From JBAXTE01 sp038240835 (GTDB lineage Bacteria; Bacteroidota; Bacteroidia; Bacteroidales; WCHB1-69), in the NCBI GenBank assembly GCA_038240835.1, contig JBBRGJ010000012.1, forward strand, positions 1 to 39,815: DNA of 39,815 nucleotides, written 5' to 3'. Shown piece after piece: positions 1 to 8,389 of this stretch (positions within the stretch are counted from its first letter, which is position 1; the number at the start of each line of letters is the position of its first letter). Position numbers and translations under genes: made by a program. Under the pieces are notes generated by a model. That model saw only the letters and a list, made by a program, of their open reading frames with translations, searched no databases and was not told the origin of the DNA.

Positions 1-383
1 TCTTAGTGTTAGATGTTGTAGTTTTTCATCTAAGATACTGAATATCAGTTTATTATAATCTTTTTTGGCGAAAAGTTATCACCAAGTTATCAACACATAC
101 TGCTGATAATCAGGTATGTATGATTTTTGTCATGTAGTAAGTTTTTACTAATATAAACTAAGAATTGAAAATTGCTTTTTGTAATTAAGATTACGAGGAT
201 TTGCATATTTTATTTCAAGCAAAAGTATAAATCAATTAAAAACATCTTCGAAGTAAATCAGTCCTCTGTCTATTAGATAAAAAACCACGATAACAAGACT
301 CTCCTCGCAGATTCATATTCACACATCAACAAAAAAAAAGCTTGTAAATAATTACAAGCTTTTTTTAAAGATCTAATTTTGAA
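1..383. other. Non-coding left edge of the window
   Basis: No convincing reading frame is seen. The stretch holds two small hairpins near its left end (TTAGATG at 9-15 with CATCTAA at 27-33, and ACTGA at 37-41 with TCAGT at 45-49), three DnaA-box-like nonamers between 76 and 109, and the tonB terminator at the right. What lies to the left of the window is unknown, so part of this may be an upstream region of another gene. Confidence 0.6.
333..366 (-). terminator. Intrinsic terminator after the tonB-like gene
   Basis: A 15-base-pair stem (core GCTTGTAA at 340-347 with TTACAAGC at 352-359, loop ATAA) is flanked by A9 on the left and T7 on the right. It can therefore terminate in either direction. 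It lies 17 bases beyond the stop codon of the minus-strand tonB-like gene. Confidence 0.85.
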
Positions 384-1064
384 TTAGCTCAATATAAATT
401 TGATTGGCAATACAAACTGGGTTCTAACAGGTTTGTTACGTTGTTTTCCAGGTTTCCATCTAGGCATCCCTTTTACAACTCTTAAAGCCTCTTCACCACA
501 GCCACCACCAATGTCACGTTTGATTACTGCTTTGGTAATATTTCCATTTGTTTCGATAACAAACTCAATATAAACAGTTCCATCAATACCACTCTCACGA
601 GCTAGTTGAGGGTATTTTAGATTGTCTCTAAGATATTTCATACGAGCTTCGTCTCCACCAGGATATTCTGGAGTCTCTTCAACTACGGTGAAAATTTCAG
701 CTTCTTCTGCTTCAACAGGAGCAGCTTCAATAATTTCTTGATAAACCTGATTTCTAGATCCATCATCTTCTTGACTAATCTCAATATCACTATTCACTTG
801 AACATTGTTGTCCACAATTTGAATTAATGTAGTTTGAAGTTGAGCAGGTGGAGGTGGCTCAGGTTTTGTCTCTTGTTTGGTTTGAATTACAATTTCGTCG
901 ATAACCTCTTGGGTTGTAGCAGTAGTCTCTTCTTCAGCTACTTTATCGTACGATTTGTATTCAAATGCAAACAGTGCAAAAGACAATGCTAATACCAATC
1001 CAACTTGCAAGTAAATTGGTTTCTTCCTTTCGAGATCGGCTTTTGTAGATTTTTTTAATTCCAT
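384..1064 (-). CDS. TonB-family energy transducer
   Basis: The product (226 residues) would couple the inner-membrane proton motive force, through ExbB/ExbD-type motors, to TonB-dependent outer-membrane receptors. It shows the family layout: a basic cytoplasmic N terminus, one membrane anchor at about residues 17-35, an acidic and proline-containing periplasmic spacer (a PEPPPP run near residue 68), and a TonB C-terminal domain from about residue 135. That domain begins with the EYPGG motif common in Bacteroidota homologues, followed by YPQLARESGIDGTVYIEF and a final strand FVLPIKF. No exbB/exbD genes are in the window. Bacteroidota carry many such paralogues, so the specific receptor partner cannot be inferred, and 'tonB' is used here as a family name. 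gcvH lies 96 bases upstream on the same strand with no terminator visible between them. Confidence 0.9.
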   Translation of the reverse strand: MELKKSTKADLERKKPIYLQVGLVLALSFALFAFEYKSYDKVAEEETTATTQEVIDEIVIQTKQETKPEPPPPAQLQTTLIQIVDNNVQVNSDIEISQEDDGSRNQVYQEIIEAAPVEAEEAEIFTVVEETPEYPGGDEARMKYLRDNLKYPQLARESGIDGTVYIEFVIETNGNITKAVIKRDIGGGCGEEALRVVKGMPRWKPGKQRNKPVRTQFVLPIKFILS

Positions 1065-1160
1065 ATTGTGTAAGATTTATAATCCAAATATTAAAATTCC
1101 AGTATGTATAACGTTATATTTGAAATATTATTATAGGATTTCAAAATATATATCTAAAAA

Positions 1161-1541
1161 CTATAAACCAACATATGCTTTATAAGCAGTTGCATCCATA
1201 AGATCGTTCATTTCACCTAAGTTAGCAACAGCAACTTTAATCATCCAACCTTCACCGTATGGATCTTTGTTTATCAACTCAGGATTTGTTTCCAAAGCTG
1301 CATTAAAATCTAATACTTCGCCAGAAATTGGCATAAATGAGTCAGATACGGTTTTAACAGCCTCGATAACGCCAAAAGGTTCGTCTTTTGCAAGCGTGTC
1401 ACCAACGGTATTACACTCTACAAAAACAACATCACCTAGTTCGTGTTGTGCAAAATCTGAAACACCAATAAAAGCGATTTCACCTTCTAGTCTAACCCAC
1501 TCATGATCTTTAGAGTACTTTAAATTTTCTTTGATTATCAT
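1161..1541 (-). CDS. gcvH: Glycine cleavage system H protein
   Basis: GcvH is the lipoyl carrier of the glycine cleavage complex. It shuttles the aminomethyl group from the P protein to the T protein and is reoxidised by the L protein. The 126-residue product has the normal family length and the lipoylation motif EAVKTVSD with the modified lysine at residue 63. The flanking sequences are also typical (YSKDHEWVR at the start, NKDPYGEGWMIK near residue 91). The genes for P, T and L proteins are not in the window, which is usual in Bacteroidota, where gcvH is often separate. A -7 element lies 31 bases upstream of the ATG. Confidence 0.97.
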   Translation of the reverse strand: MIIKENLKYSKDHEWVRLEGEIAFIGVSDFAQHELGDVVFVECNTVGDTLAKDEPFGVIEAVKTVSDSFMPISGEVLDFNAALETNPELINKDPYGEGWMIKVAVANLGEMNDLMDATAYKAYVGL

Positions 1542-1572
1542 TGTTATAAATTTAGATTGTTTATTTAGTTTT

Positions 1573-1580
1573 CAAAATTA
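1573..1580 (-). promoter_or_regulatory. -7 promoter element for gcvH
   Basis: TAATTTTG on the minus strand matches TAnnTTTG, the -7 element of the Bacteroidota primary sigma factor. It ends 31 bases before the gcvH start. No clear -33 TTTG is seen at the expected distance, which is common in this phylum. Confidence 0.6.
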
Positions 1581-2032
1581 CATTTTATTTTTGATATAAA
1601 AAAATAATTTTTCTTTCCTATTCCTATTTATATTATGGTAATGCGCTTCCATAAAATAGGTTAGACGCTTTTTTAAACTTTTTTTCAATTAATTTTAATA
1701 GTTGTTTTTTTTAATTATTACTGTTAGCAATGCGCTTCTTCGATTTGATTTTTCTTTAAAATAGATGCTCGAAATATTTTTGCAAATTTCTTCTCAATTC
1801 GCTTTTTGGCTAAGTTGCATTATAATTGCCGATTTGAATTGCTTGTTCCTAAATATTAATTGTAAGACACAATTCTGTCCTGTTCTGCAAAAGAGACGAT
1901 TTGTCTTTCTTATTTTTCTTATAATCAATTATTTATGTTTTTGTCCGATCCTCTTCTTTCTAATTCCGTGGATTGTTCTGAACAAACTGAGTCAATGTGT
2001 GGTTAATTAATATAAAACTTGTTTTTTATTTG

Positions 2033-2040
2033 TATATTTG
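2033..2040 (+). promoter_or_regulatory. -7 promoter element, near-leaderless DUF456 gene
   Basis: TATATTTG lies only 6 bases before the ATG at 2047. If this box is used, transcription would start about 3 bases before the start codon. Confidence 0.55.
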
Positions 2041-2046
2041 CTAGAT

Positions 2047-2520
2047 ATGGAATGGATATATATTAGTATTGGATTATTTATGGTTTTGCTTGGCCTTGTT
2101 GGCTGTTTTCTGCCTGTTATTCCAGGTCCAACATTGGCGTATGCCGGATTACTTATTCAACTTTTTAGACCCAATGTTGATTTTTCTACGTTTTGGCTGG
2201 TCTCCATCGGCGTTTTAGTTCTAATTGTTACTGTATTAGATTATTGGTTCCCAATTTATGGTACTAAAATCTTTGGAGGAACTAAAGGGGGCTCTTGGGG
2301 CTCTACCATCGGTTTGATTGTGGGTCTCTTTTTTGGTCCCATTGGTATTATTGTTGGGCCGTTTTTGGGTGCTTATGTGGGCGAAATTATGAATAAACAA
2401 CCTTCTGAGAAGGCCTTAAAGTCCGCTTTTGGTAGCTTCCTTGGTTTTTTGGCTGGTACGCTCACTAAATTGGTTACTGTATTGGTGGTTTTAGTTTATT
2501 TTGTTTATAAACTGTTTTAA
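2047..2520 (+). CDS. DUF456 family membrane protein
   Basis: This 157-residue protein of unknown function matches the DUF456 family. It has a helix opening with LGLVGCFLPVIPGPTLAYAG, a second hydrophobic segment around 55-70, a glycine-rich GTKIFGGTKGGSWGSTIG motif, and further glycine-zipper-like helices (GLFFGPIGIIVGPFLGAYVGE, then a C-terminal helix). About four membrane segments are expected. The ATG at 2047 is preferred over a TTG at 2038 because the upstream codons add nothing conserved and the promoter box overlaps them. The next gene starts 75 bases downstream on the same strand and may be cotranscribed. Confidence 0.85.
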   Translation: MEWIYISIGLFMVLLGLVGCFLPVIPGPTLAYAGLLIQLFRPNVDFSTFWLVSIGVLVLIVTVLDYWFPIYGTKIFGGTKGGSWGSTIGLIVGLFFGPIGIIVGPFLGAYVGEIMNKQPSEKALKSAFGSFLGFLAGTLTKLVTVLVVLVYFVYKLF

Positions 2521-2595
2521 ATTAGACATTTGCTAAACAAATCTTGTGATTATTGGATTTGCCGCAAACGATTATTAAATAAAAATATTTATTAT

Positions 2596-4359
2596 ATGAA
2601 ATTTTTTTCGATTGTTTTTCTTCTTATTAGTACGCTTTTTATATCGTGTACCAAAAATAGTAATGTCGACCAAAAAGTCTATTCCGTTGATGTGAAAAAT
2701 TACATCAAAGAGTTTTGTGCTTCTGAGAACAAAAAAGGGTTGGAGGTGCTTGAAAAACAAAAGTTTCCCGCAGTTAACCTGCTGGTTACCTTCTACAAAA
2801 ACAGGAATTATCAAAGTGTTTGGGTCAAAAACCAAGAAACTACTCCTGTTTTTAAAAAAGCACTTGATCTTCTGAGACACTCGATGAGTTATGGACTTGA
2901 TAATTCTATGTATGCAACAAAAGTAATCGGGAATGCTTCCGATCATCTGTCTAAAAATGAATTATCATTTACCTCTAACAAAAATATAATTGCCACTGAA
3001 TTGTTGACAACTCACTCATTATTGTTATTTCTTCAACATGTTCAAACGGGTGTTTTCGCACCTGATTCTGCTTTTTATGATAAGATTGTAGTTCCCGACT
3101 GTGAAATGATTCCAACGGTTCTGGAAAAAGCTGTTCAAGCAAGTGATTTTTCGGTAGCCCTGGATGTTGTATCTCCTAAAAATCCTCATTACCGAGATAT
3201 TCAACAAGCATTGTCAAAATATTTAGAGACTACTAAAATAAATAAAATAAAACATCCGATCCCATATTTTGCAAAAGATAGCACTGGATGTAAAATTGGA
3301 GTAAAAAAAATGCTGCAAGTTCATGGGTATCTCGCTAAATTGGATGAGAAAGATCCAACCAAAGTAACATCGGCACTTGTGAAATTTCAAACTGATTTTG
3401 GCCTTAGAAACAGAGGGAACTACGACACACTAACTGTCGAAACATTGGGCAAAAGCACCTTCGATTTTTATCGATCTGCTTGCATCACTCTTCAGCGCTT
3501 GAGATGGAGTGATATCTCCGACAAATTTTATCTTCTGGTAAACATTCCTTCATTTACGCTTCACTTTGTGGAAGAGGGCGAAATATCATTGATTCACAAA
3601 ATCGTTTGTGGTAAGCCTGATCACGAAACGCCTGAACTGAATAGCAGAATGTCCCACTTTATCCTTTTCCCCGAATGGAATGTGCCTCATAAAATATCCA
3701 GCAAGGAACTTCTTCCTAATATCAAGGCAAATCCAGGTTATTTACAAAAACATAATTATGAACTCATTAATGGTAAAAATGAGGTAGTTGATGTGTCAAC
3801 AATTAATTTTAAAAAATATTCAGAAAAGAACTTCCCGTTTCGTTTACGTCAGGGTGGAGGAGAAGGGAATTCATTGGGTATTATTAAATTTCATTTTAAC
3901 AACAAACACAGTGTTTATTTGCACGATACGCCAAGTAAAGGCCTTTTTAATTTAAATTATCGAGCATTTAGTCACGGATGTATGAGAGTTCAGAATCCTT
4001 TTGGCTTTGCAAAATCGCTTTTAGAGTTTAATAAAGGAATGCTCCATCTGTCCAAAGAGAAAATGGTTAAATTAAATAAATATGACCAGCAACAAAAATT
4101 CAATAAATATCGCAAAGGCAATAAATCCTACAATGAGGCCGAGCAACTTCCCCAAGTAAAGGCAATGGAAAAAGATGTGGTAGATATGAAAAGCACAATC
4201 TTCACAATCAGTCGTCCACTTCCTTTGTATATTAGGTATTTTACAACCTTCGTGGATGAAAAATCAAATTTAAAGTTCCATCCTGATTTGTACCATAAAG
4301 AAAAGCCGCTAATCGAAAAATTCGATAATGCAGTAGAAGCAAATTCAATTTTTAAATAA
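2596..4359 (+). CDS. Lipoprotein L,D-transpeptidase (YkuD/LdtD-like)
   Basis: This is a 587-residue enzyme predicted to make 3-3 crosslinks in peptidoglycan or to attach material to it. The start at 2596 gives a lipoprotein signal (SIVFLLISTLFISC, lipidated Cys18). The middle (about 60-270) resembles the scaffold and peptidoglycan-binding-like region of the LdtD/YcbB group (FYKNRNYQSVWV; LVKFQTDFGLRNRGNYD). The catalytic YkuD domain follows, with His443 (LHDTPSKGLF) and SHGCMRV carrying catalytic Cys462. A C-terminal extension of about 110 residues contains the usual 'P-L-Y-I-R-Y-F-T' segment of large LdtD-type enzymes. The length fits that subgroup. The iron alcohol dehydrogenase begins 7 bases downstream. 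A second, different YkuD-fold protein lies at 9270-10040. Confidence 0.92.
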   Translation: MKFFSIVFLLISTLFISCTKNSNVDQKVYSVDVKNYIKEFCASENKKGLEVLEKQKFPAVNLLVTFYKNRNYQSVWVKNQETTPVFKKALDLLRHSMSYGLDNSMYATKVIGNASDHLSKNELSFTSNKNIIATELLTTHSLLLFLQHVQTGVFAPDSAFYDKIVVPDCEMIPTVLEKAVQASDFSVALDVVSPKNPHYRDIQQALSKYLETTKINKIKHPIPYFAKDSTGCKIGVKKMLQVHGYLAKLDEKDPTKVTSALVKFQTDFGLRNRGNYDTLTVETLGKSTFDFYRSACITLQRLRWSDISDKFYLLVNIPSFTLHFVEEGEISLIHKIVCGKPDHETPELNSRMSHFILFPEWNVPHKISSKELLPNIKANPGYLQKHNYELINGKNEVVDVSTINFKKYSEKNFPFRLRQGGGEGNSLGIIKFHFNNKHSVYLHDTPSKGLFNLNYRAFSHGCMRVQNPFGFAKSLLEFNKGMLHLSKEKMVKLNKYDQQQKFNKYRKGNKSYNEAEQLPQVKAMEKDVVDMKSTIFTISRPLPLYIRYFTTFVDEKSNLKFHPDLYHKEKPLIEKFDNAVEANSIFK

Positions 4360-4366
4360 CAAAACA

Positions 4367-5521
4367 ATGGAAAATTTCAATTATTATAACCCCACAAACC
4401 TTCATTTCGGACTGGGAGTCTGTTCAAAAATAGGAAAATCAGCAAAAAAACTAGGCAGCAGAGCACTTCTTGTATACGGAAAAGGATCCATCAAAGAGAA
4501 TGGATTGTATCAAAAAGTAGTAGACCAGCTTATTGCCGAAAATATCTATTTTTGCGAATATGCTGGCATCAAGCCAAATCCAATTATTGAGGATGTAAAC
4601 AAAGCTGTAATCTTGGCACAGCAAGAAAAAATCGATTTAATCATTGCCATCGGTGGAGGAAGTGTAATTGATAGTGCCAAAATTATTTCGTTGGCAATGC
4701 ATATCGATGGAGAACCCTGGGATATGGTCGTTGGGAATATAAAACCCAAAAAAGCAACCCCTTTAATTGCTGTGCTTACCCTTGCAGCAACGGGTTCCGA
4801 GATGAATCCCTTTGCCGTAGTTCAAAATCCAATCACCAAACAGAAAATTGGATTTGGTCACCCATTAGCGTATCCAACGGAGTCGTTTTTAGATCCAGCA
4901 AACACTCTTTCCGTTTCCCTTAGTCAAACCAGAAATGGAATTGTCGATACCATTGCTCACTCATTAGAGGCTTGGTTTGGTGGCGGTGAAGCAACATTAT
5001 CAGATAAATTTGTAATTTCAATTATTAAAGAGACCATGGATGTCGCCATGCCGCTACTTAATGATCTGAAAAACATTGAGTTGCGCTCAAGGTTGATGTT
5101 CGCTTCTACGTTTGCACTCAATGGCATTACTTTTTTAGGAAGAAAAAATGGTGATTGGGGGGTGCATGATGTGGGACATATATTGTCGGTTTTGTACGAT
5201 TTGCCTCACGGACAAACTCTCTCAATTGCCTATCCAGCTTGGATGAAAGCAATGAGACCTAAAGTTGAAGATAGAGTGGGAAAACTAGGAAAAGATCTTT
5301 TTGGAATTAATTCCTATAATGAAACAATTTCTCATTTAGAAACTTTTTTTAGTAAAATAAAAACACCGATGAGTTTGCAAGAAGTTGGAATTGAAATTGA
5401 AAAAGTCACTGAAATAGCCGATTTGATGCAAAAAAATAAAATTTCTGGAAATAATATTCTATTCGAATCTACAGATTATTTGGAAGTTACTAAAAAAATG
5501 TTTGAAAAAACTAAATACTAA
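4367..5521 (+). CDS. Iron-containing alcohol dehydrogenase (YqhD/BdhA-like)
   Basis: This is a cytoplasmic NAD(P)-dependent alcohol/aldehyde oxidoreductase of the group III (iron) family, 384 residues. The nucleotide-binding half shows AIGGGSVIDSAK near residue 95. The metal ligands Asp194, His198, His267 and His281 are all present (DTIAH, HDVGH, DLPHG) and fall at the same residue numbers as in Escherichia coli YqhD, with which it also shares the N-terminal FNYYNPT...FG pattern. YqhD-type enzymes typically reduce short-chain aldehydes with NADPH and protect against reactive aldehydes; that role here is inferred. The start lies in an AAAACAATG context without a Shine-Dalgarno sequence, 7 bases after the transpeptidase stop. 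Confidence 0.95.
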   Translation: MENFNYYNPTNLHFGLGVCSKIGKSAKKLGSRALLVYGKGSIKENGLYQKVVDQLIAENIYFCEYAGIKPNPIIEDVNKAVILAQQEKIDLIIAIGGGSVIDSAKIISLAMHIDGEPWDMVVGNIKPKKATPLIAVLTLAATGSEMNPFAVVQNPITKQKIGFGHPLAYPTESFLDPANTLSVSLSQTRNGIVDTIAHSLEAWFGGGEATLSDKFVISIIKETMDVAMPLLNDLKNIELRSRLMFASTFALNGITFLGRKNGDWGVHDVGHILSVLYDLPHGQTLSIAYPAWMKAMRPKVEDRVGKLGKDLFGINSYNETISHLETFFSKIKTPMSLQEVGIEIEKVTEIADLMQKNKISGNNILFESTDYLEVTKKMFEKTKY

Positions 5522-5535
5522 ACACCTTTTTGTAT

Positions 5536-5543
5536 TATCTTTG
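5536..5543 (+). promoter_or_regulatory. -7 promoter element for the T9SS surface protein
   Basis: TATCTTTG lies 45 bases before the ATG at 5589 and just after the alcohol dehydrogenase stop. It suggests the surface protein has its own transcript. Confidence 0.6.
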
Positions 5544-5588
5544 TGTCTTCTTACTGGTAGAATAGGAAAAAACAAAACACACAAAACA

Positions 5589-7508
5589 ATGAAACAAATA
5601 CAGATATCTTTTTTTATTATCTTTTCAATCCTGTTTTTGGGAAATTATGCATTAAAGGCGCAAGGCACAAATTGTGGGAATGCCTCACCTTTTTGCTCAA
5701 ACGATCCCACTTACACGTTCCCCGCAGCAACAAGTGTCCCTTCTTTAGGCACAATAGGTTGTTTGTACACCACGCCCAATCCTGCTTGGTATTGGATGCA
5801 AATTGGAAATAGTGGTCCTTTGAATATTCATATGTCAAGTAATAGCACAAACGGAACTCCACACGATGTAGATTTTATATGTTGGGGACCATTCCCCTCT
5901 TTAGCGGCAGCTTGTGCTACTAGTTTAACTTCAAATCCTGGGGTTGATTGTAGCTATTCTGCAGCTGCTCAAGAAGACTGTACAATTCCAAATGCAGTAA
6001 CGGGTCAAGTATATGTTCTTCTTATTACAAACTATGCAAACGTGCCAACTAACATCTCTTTTAGTCAAACAAGTGGAGTGGGTTCTACTAATTGTGGAAT
6101 CATGACACCTCCTCCAATCGGAGATACTGTTTGTGCTGGAGAAACTGCTGTTTTATTAGTCTCTAGTCCAGTCGCAGGCGCTTCTTATTCTTGGGAAGGT
6201 CCTAATGATTTTTTACTAACTACGACTAACAATTCAATTAGTTTTCCTAACGCAACTTCAGCGGTTGCAGGAGAATATAGTTTGTCTATTACGTATGATG
6301 GACGAGTAGGCGATCCCGTTTATTGTAGGTTGGTGGTTAATTCAAAACCAACATTAACTGTAACTACGGATACTATTTGCGTTGGCGATGTGGCTACAAT
6401 ATCTGTTTCTGGTGGAGATACTTACAGGTGGAACACCATGCAAACGACCCAAAGTATCTCTGTGACTCCTTTGGAAACAACTCAATACAGTGTTACAGGA
6501 ACTTCTATTTGGGGATGTAAAGATTCTGTCTCTACAGAAGTGGTTGTTTATAACAATCCTGCCCCAGTGGTTACTCCTGCAACTATTTGTTCTGATGAAC
6601 TTGCAACTGTGTTTGCTCTGAATGTTGCTTCTTATGTATGGAGCGATCCTGCATTAGTGAATGATTCAGTCATTCCATCGGTTACTGCTTCTCAAACGTA
6701 TATTGTTACAGTTACTAACTCTGGAGGTTGTACTGGAACTGCTACTCTTACAGTGAATCCAAATCCAATTGTTGTTGCTACTGCAACAGAAATTTGCCAA
6801 GGTCAGTCGTCTAACGTTACAGCTAATGGTGCAACAACTTACGATTGGAGTAACTTGCAAAATGGGTCTGTAATTTCAGTGTCTCCTTCTACTAGTTTAA
6901 CATTAAGTGTGGTTGGATTTACCGAATTTGGTTGCAAAGGTTACGATACCGTATTGGTTATAGTTCACCCAACTCCAGATGCTGGTTTTGCAGTGAGCTC
7001 AGAATTGATTACCATTGATGAAGGAGTTATTTCATTCATCGATCAATCCACGGATGCTACTGCTTGGCAATACAACTTTGGAGAATTTAATAACCCATTA
7101 AATACTTCTACTGAGCAAAATCCAATTCATATTTATGAATCTACAGGCTTTTTCAAAATTTGGCAAGTTGTTTCTACAGAATTTGGTTGCATGGACTCTA
7201 CATTTAAACGTGTTCAAGTAATGGCTCCTTATTTCTTCTGGGTGCCAACTGCCTTCAGCCCAGATAATGATGGAATAAATGAATCGTTCTGTCCTAAAGG
7301 AAAAGGAATTGATCCAATAAACTATTCTATGCAAATATTTGACAGATGGGGTTACCTTGTATTCAAAACAAATGTACCTCTCGAATGTTGGGATGGTTTT
7401 ATTAATGGGACAAAAGCACCTGTTGGAAATTATATTTATAAAATTAATCTTAAAGATCAGGAAGCTCATACTCATGAGTATATGGGACAGTTTGTAATTA
7501 TCCGATAA
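5589..7508 (+). CDS. Surface protein with type B T9SS (gliding motility-associated) C-terminal domain
   Basis: This is a 639-residue exported protein. The ATG at 5589 gives a signal peptide ending at about ALKAQG, and the longer upstream frame is not signal-like. The N-terminal part (about 25-180) starts with CGNASPFCSND and resembles the domain seen before Ig/PKD repeats in Bacteroidota adhesin-like proteins. Several Ig-like repeats follow, each opening with a 'D-T-(I/V)-C-x-G-(D/E)' pattern (for example DTVCAGE, DTICVGD). A PKD-like segment comes next, and residues from about 550 form the TIGR04131-type domain (FFWVPTAFSPDNDGINE, MQIFDRWGYLVF, GNYIYKI). That domain directs secretion by the type IX system and surface attachment. 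An adhesin or matrix role is inferred only. A strong terminator follows. Confidence 0.93.
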   Translation: MKQIQISFFIIFSILFLGNYALKAQGTNCGNASPFCSNDPTYTFPAATSVPSLGTIGCLYTTPNPAWYWMQIGNSGPLNIHMSSNSTNGTPHDVDFICWGPFPSLAAACATSLTSNPGVDCSYSAAAQEDCTIPNAVTGQVYVLLITNYANVPTNISFSQTSGVGSTNCGIMTPPPIGDTVCAGETAVLLVSSPVAGASYSWEGPNDFLLTTTNNSISFPNATSAVAGEYSLSITYDGRVGDPVYCRLVVNSKPTLTVTTDTICVGDVATISVSGGDTYRWNTMQTTQSISVTPLETTQYSVTGTSIWGCKDSVSTEVVVYNNPAPVVTPATICSDELATVFALNVASYVWSDPALVNDSVIPSVTASQTYIVTVTNSGGCTGTATLTVNPNPIVVATATEICQGQSSNVTANGATTYDWSNLQNGSVISVSPSTSLTLSVVGFTEFGCKGYDTVLVIVHPTPDAGFAVSSELITIDEGVISFIDQSTDATAWQYNFGEFNNPLNTSTEQNPIHIYESTGFFKIWQVVSTEFGCMDSTFKRVQVMAPYFFWVPTAFSPDNDGINESFCPKGKGIDPINYSMQIFDRWGYLVFKTNVPLECWDGFINGTKAPVGNYIYKINLKDQEAHTHEYMGQFVIIR

Positions 7509-7527
7509 CCGAATCTTACACTATTTT

Positions 7528-7553
7528 AAAAAGGGGCACTTGCCCCTTTTTTT
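7528..7553 (+). terminator. Intrinsic terminator after the T9SS surface protein
   Basis: AAAAAGGGGC at 7528-7537 pairs with GCCCCTTTTT at 7542-7551 around an ACTT loop and ends in a run of seven T. Confidence 0.88.
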
Positions 7554-7566
7554 GTTTCATTTTCAT

Positions 7567-7574
7567 TATCTTTG
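7567..7574 (+). promoter_or_regulatory. -7 promoter element for the DUF4292-queG operon
   Basis: TATCTTTG, 16 bases before the ATG at 7591 and directly after the preceding terminator. Confidence 0.65.
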
Positions 7575-7590
7575 CATTAAATGTTTTTTT

Positions 7591-8388
7591 ATGATCAAAC
7601 AGTTATTCTACTTTTCTCTATTAGCATCTTTTGTTTTTAGCTCTTGTATTACCAGAAAGAACAAAGCAGAAAATGTAATTGTAAATTCGGCGGAAGCTTC
7701 TTTTGCTGTAACCGAAAACAAAATGGCTATGGACACTAATATCACGGCTAATACTCAAAATAATAGTTGGTATTCCACTAGAGCTACTATTTCTTTGTCG
7801 AGCTCTAATGACGAGGTCTCTGCTTTTATTGTCAATAGACGTGATAGTATATTGTATGTCAATATCAATAAATTTGGAATCGAATTAGCTCGTGCTGTGT
7901 TCACCCCTGATACAATTTCTTTCGTCAATAGATTTGAAAAGACATATTACAAGGGCGATTATTCAATTATCTATAAACTGTATGGATTTTCGCTCTCGTA
8001 TAATATGATCCAAGCTATTGTATTAGGTGAACCGTTTCGTGACTTTAAACCCGTGTCAAAAAGTGTAAGCCAAACGGACACTACCTATATCATATCTACT
8101 CCTCGAAGTGTAGACGTGTTTTCAAAAACGGCAATTAACCAGATGCTTGTTTTGGATAAAAAAGAGCACATTATAGTCAGTAACTGGGTTAAAGACATTG
8201 TAACGCAACAAGTAGTTACCATCTCATACGCCAAGTACGAGCAAATAGAAACGTTTAAGTTTCCAGCAAACTACACCATAGAATTGCCAACACAGTCTAT
8301 TCAAATAGCAACCAAAAGCAGCAAGGTAAATGTTCCAGGACCCACATCGTTGACGATTCCACAAAAATACACTTTAATGTTCCCCTAA
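7591..8388 (+). CDS. DUF4292 family lipoprotein
   Basis: The 265-residue product starts with a lipoprotein signal (FYFSLLASFVFSSC, Cys19), so it is probably anchored in the outer membrane facing the periplasm or surface. The rest matches DUF4292, a Bacteroidota family with a predicted LolA/LolB-like beta-sheet fold. It has the WYSTRATISL segment early, DSILYVNINKFGIELARAVFTPDTI in the middle, and the closing FKFP..YTIEL region. A function in lipoprotein or lipid handling is possible from the fold but is not shown. The ATG at 7591 is chosen because it gives the signal peptide; 17 in-frame codons lie upstream and overlap the promoter and terminator. queG begins one base after the stop. Confidence 0.85.
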   Translation: MIKQLFYFSLLASFVFSSCITRKNKAENVIVNSAEASFAVTENKMAMDTNITANTQNNSWYSTRATISLSSSNDEVSAFIVNRRDSILYVNINKFGIELARAVFTPDTISFVNRFEKTYYKGDYSIIYKLYGFSLSYNMIQAIVLGEPFRDFKPVSKSVSQTDTTYIISTPRSVDVFSKTAINQMLVLDKKEHIIVSNWVKDIVTQQVVTISYAKYEQIETFKFPANYTIELPTQSIQIATKSSKVNVPGPTSLTIPQKYTLMFP

Positions 8389-8389
8389 T

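Larger units (their letters stand above)
1542..2046. other. T-rich intergenic region between divergent gcvH and the DUF456 gene
   Basis: About 500 bases without a convincing gene. It contains the gcvH promoter at one end and the DUF456 promoter at the other. The decamer AATGCGCTTC occurs twice, at 1640-1649 and 1729-1738. The plus strand is T-rich, so an 81-codon open frame at 1765-2010 encodes a Cys/Phe/Leu/Ile-rich product typical of chance frames in such sequence. Confidence 0.6.

Noticed and set aside
1765..2010. 81-codon open frame in the gcvH/DUF456 gap
   Set aside because: Very rich in Cys, Phe, Leu and Ile as expected from T-rich non-coding DNA; no promoter box, no recognisable family and no signal or membrane pattern that would stand out.
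5502..5588. Longer N terminus for the T9SS surface protein
   Set aside because: The extra 29 codons overlap the alcohol dehydrogenase end and the promoter box, and would bury the signal peptide.
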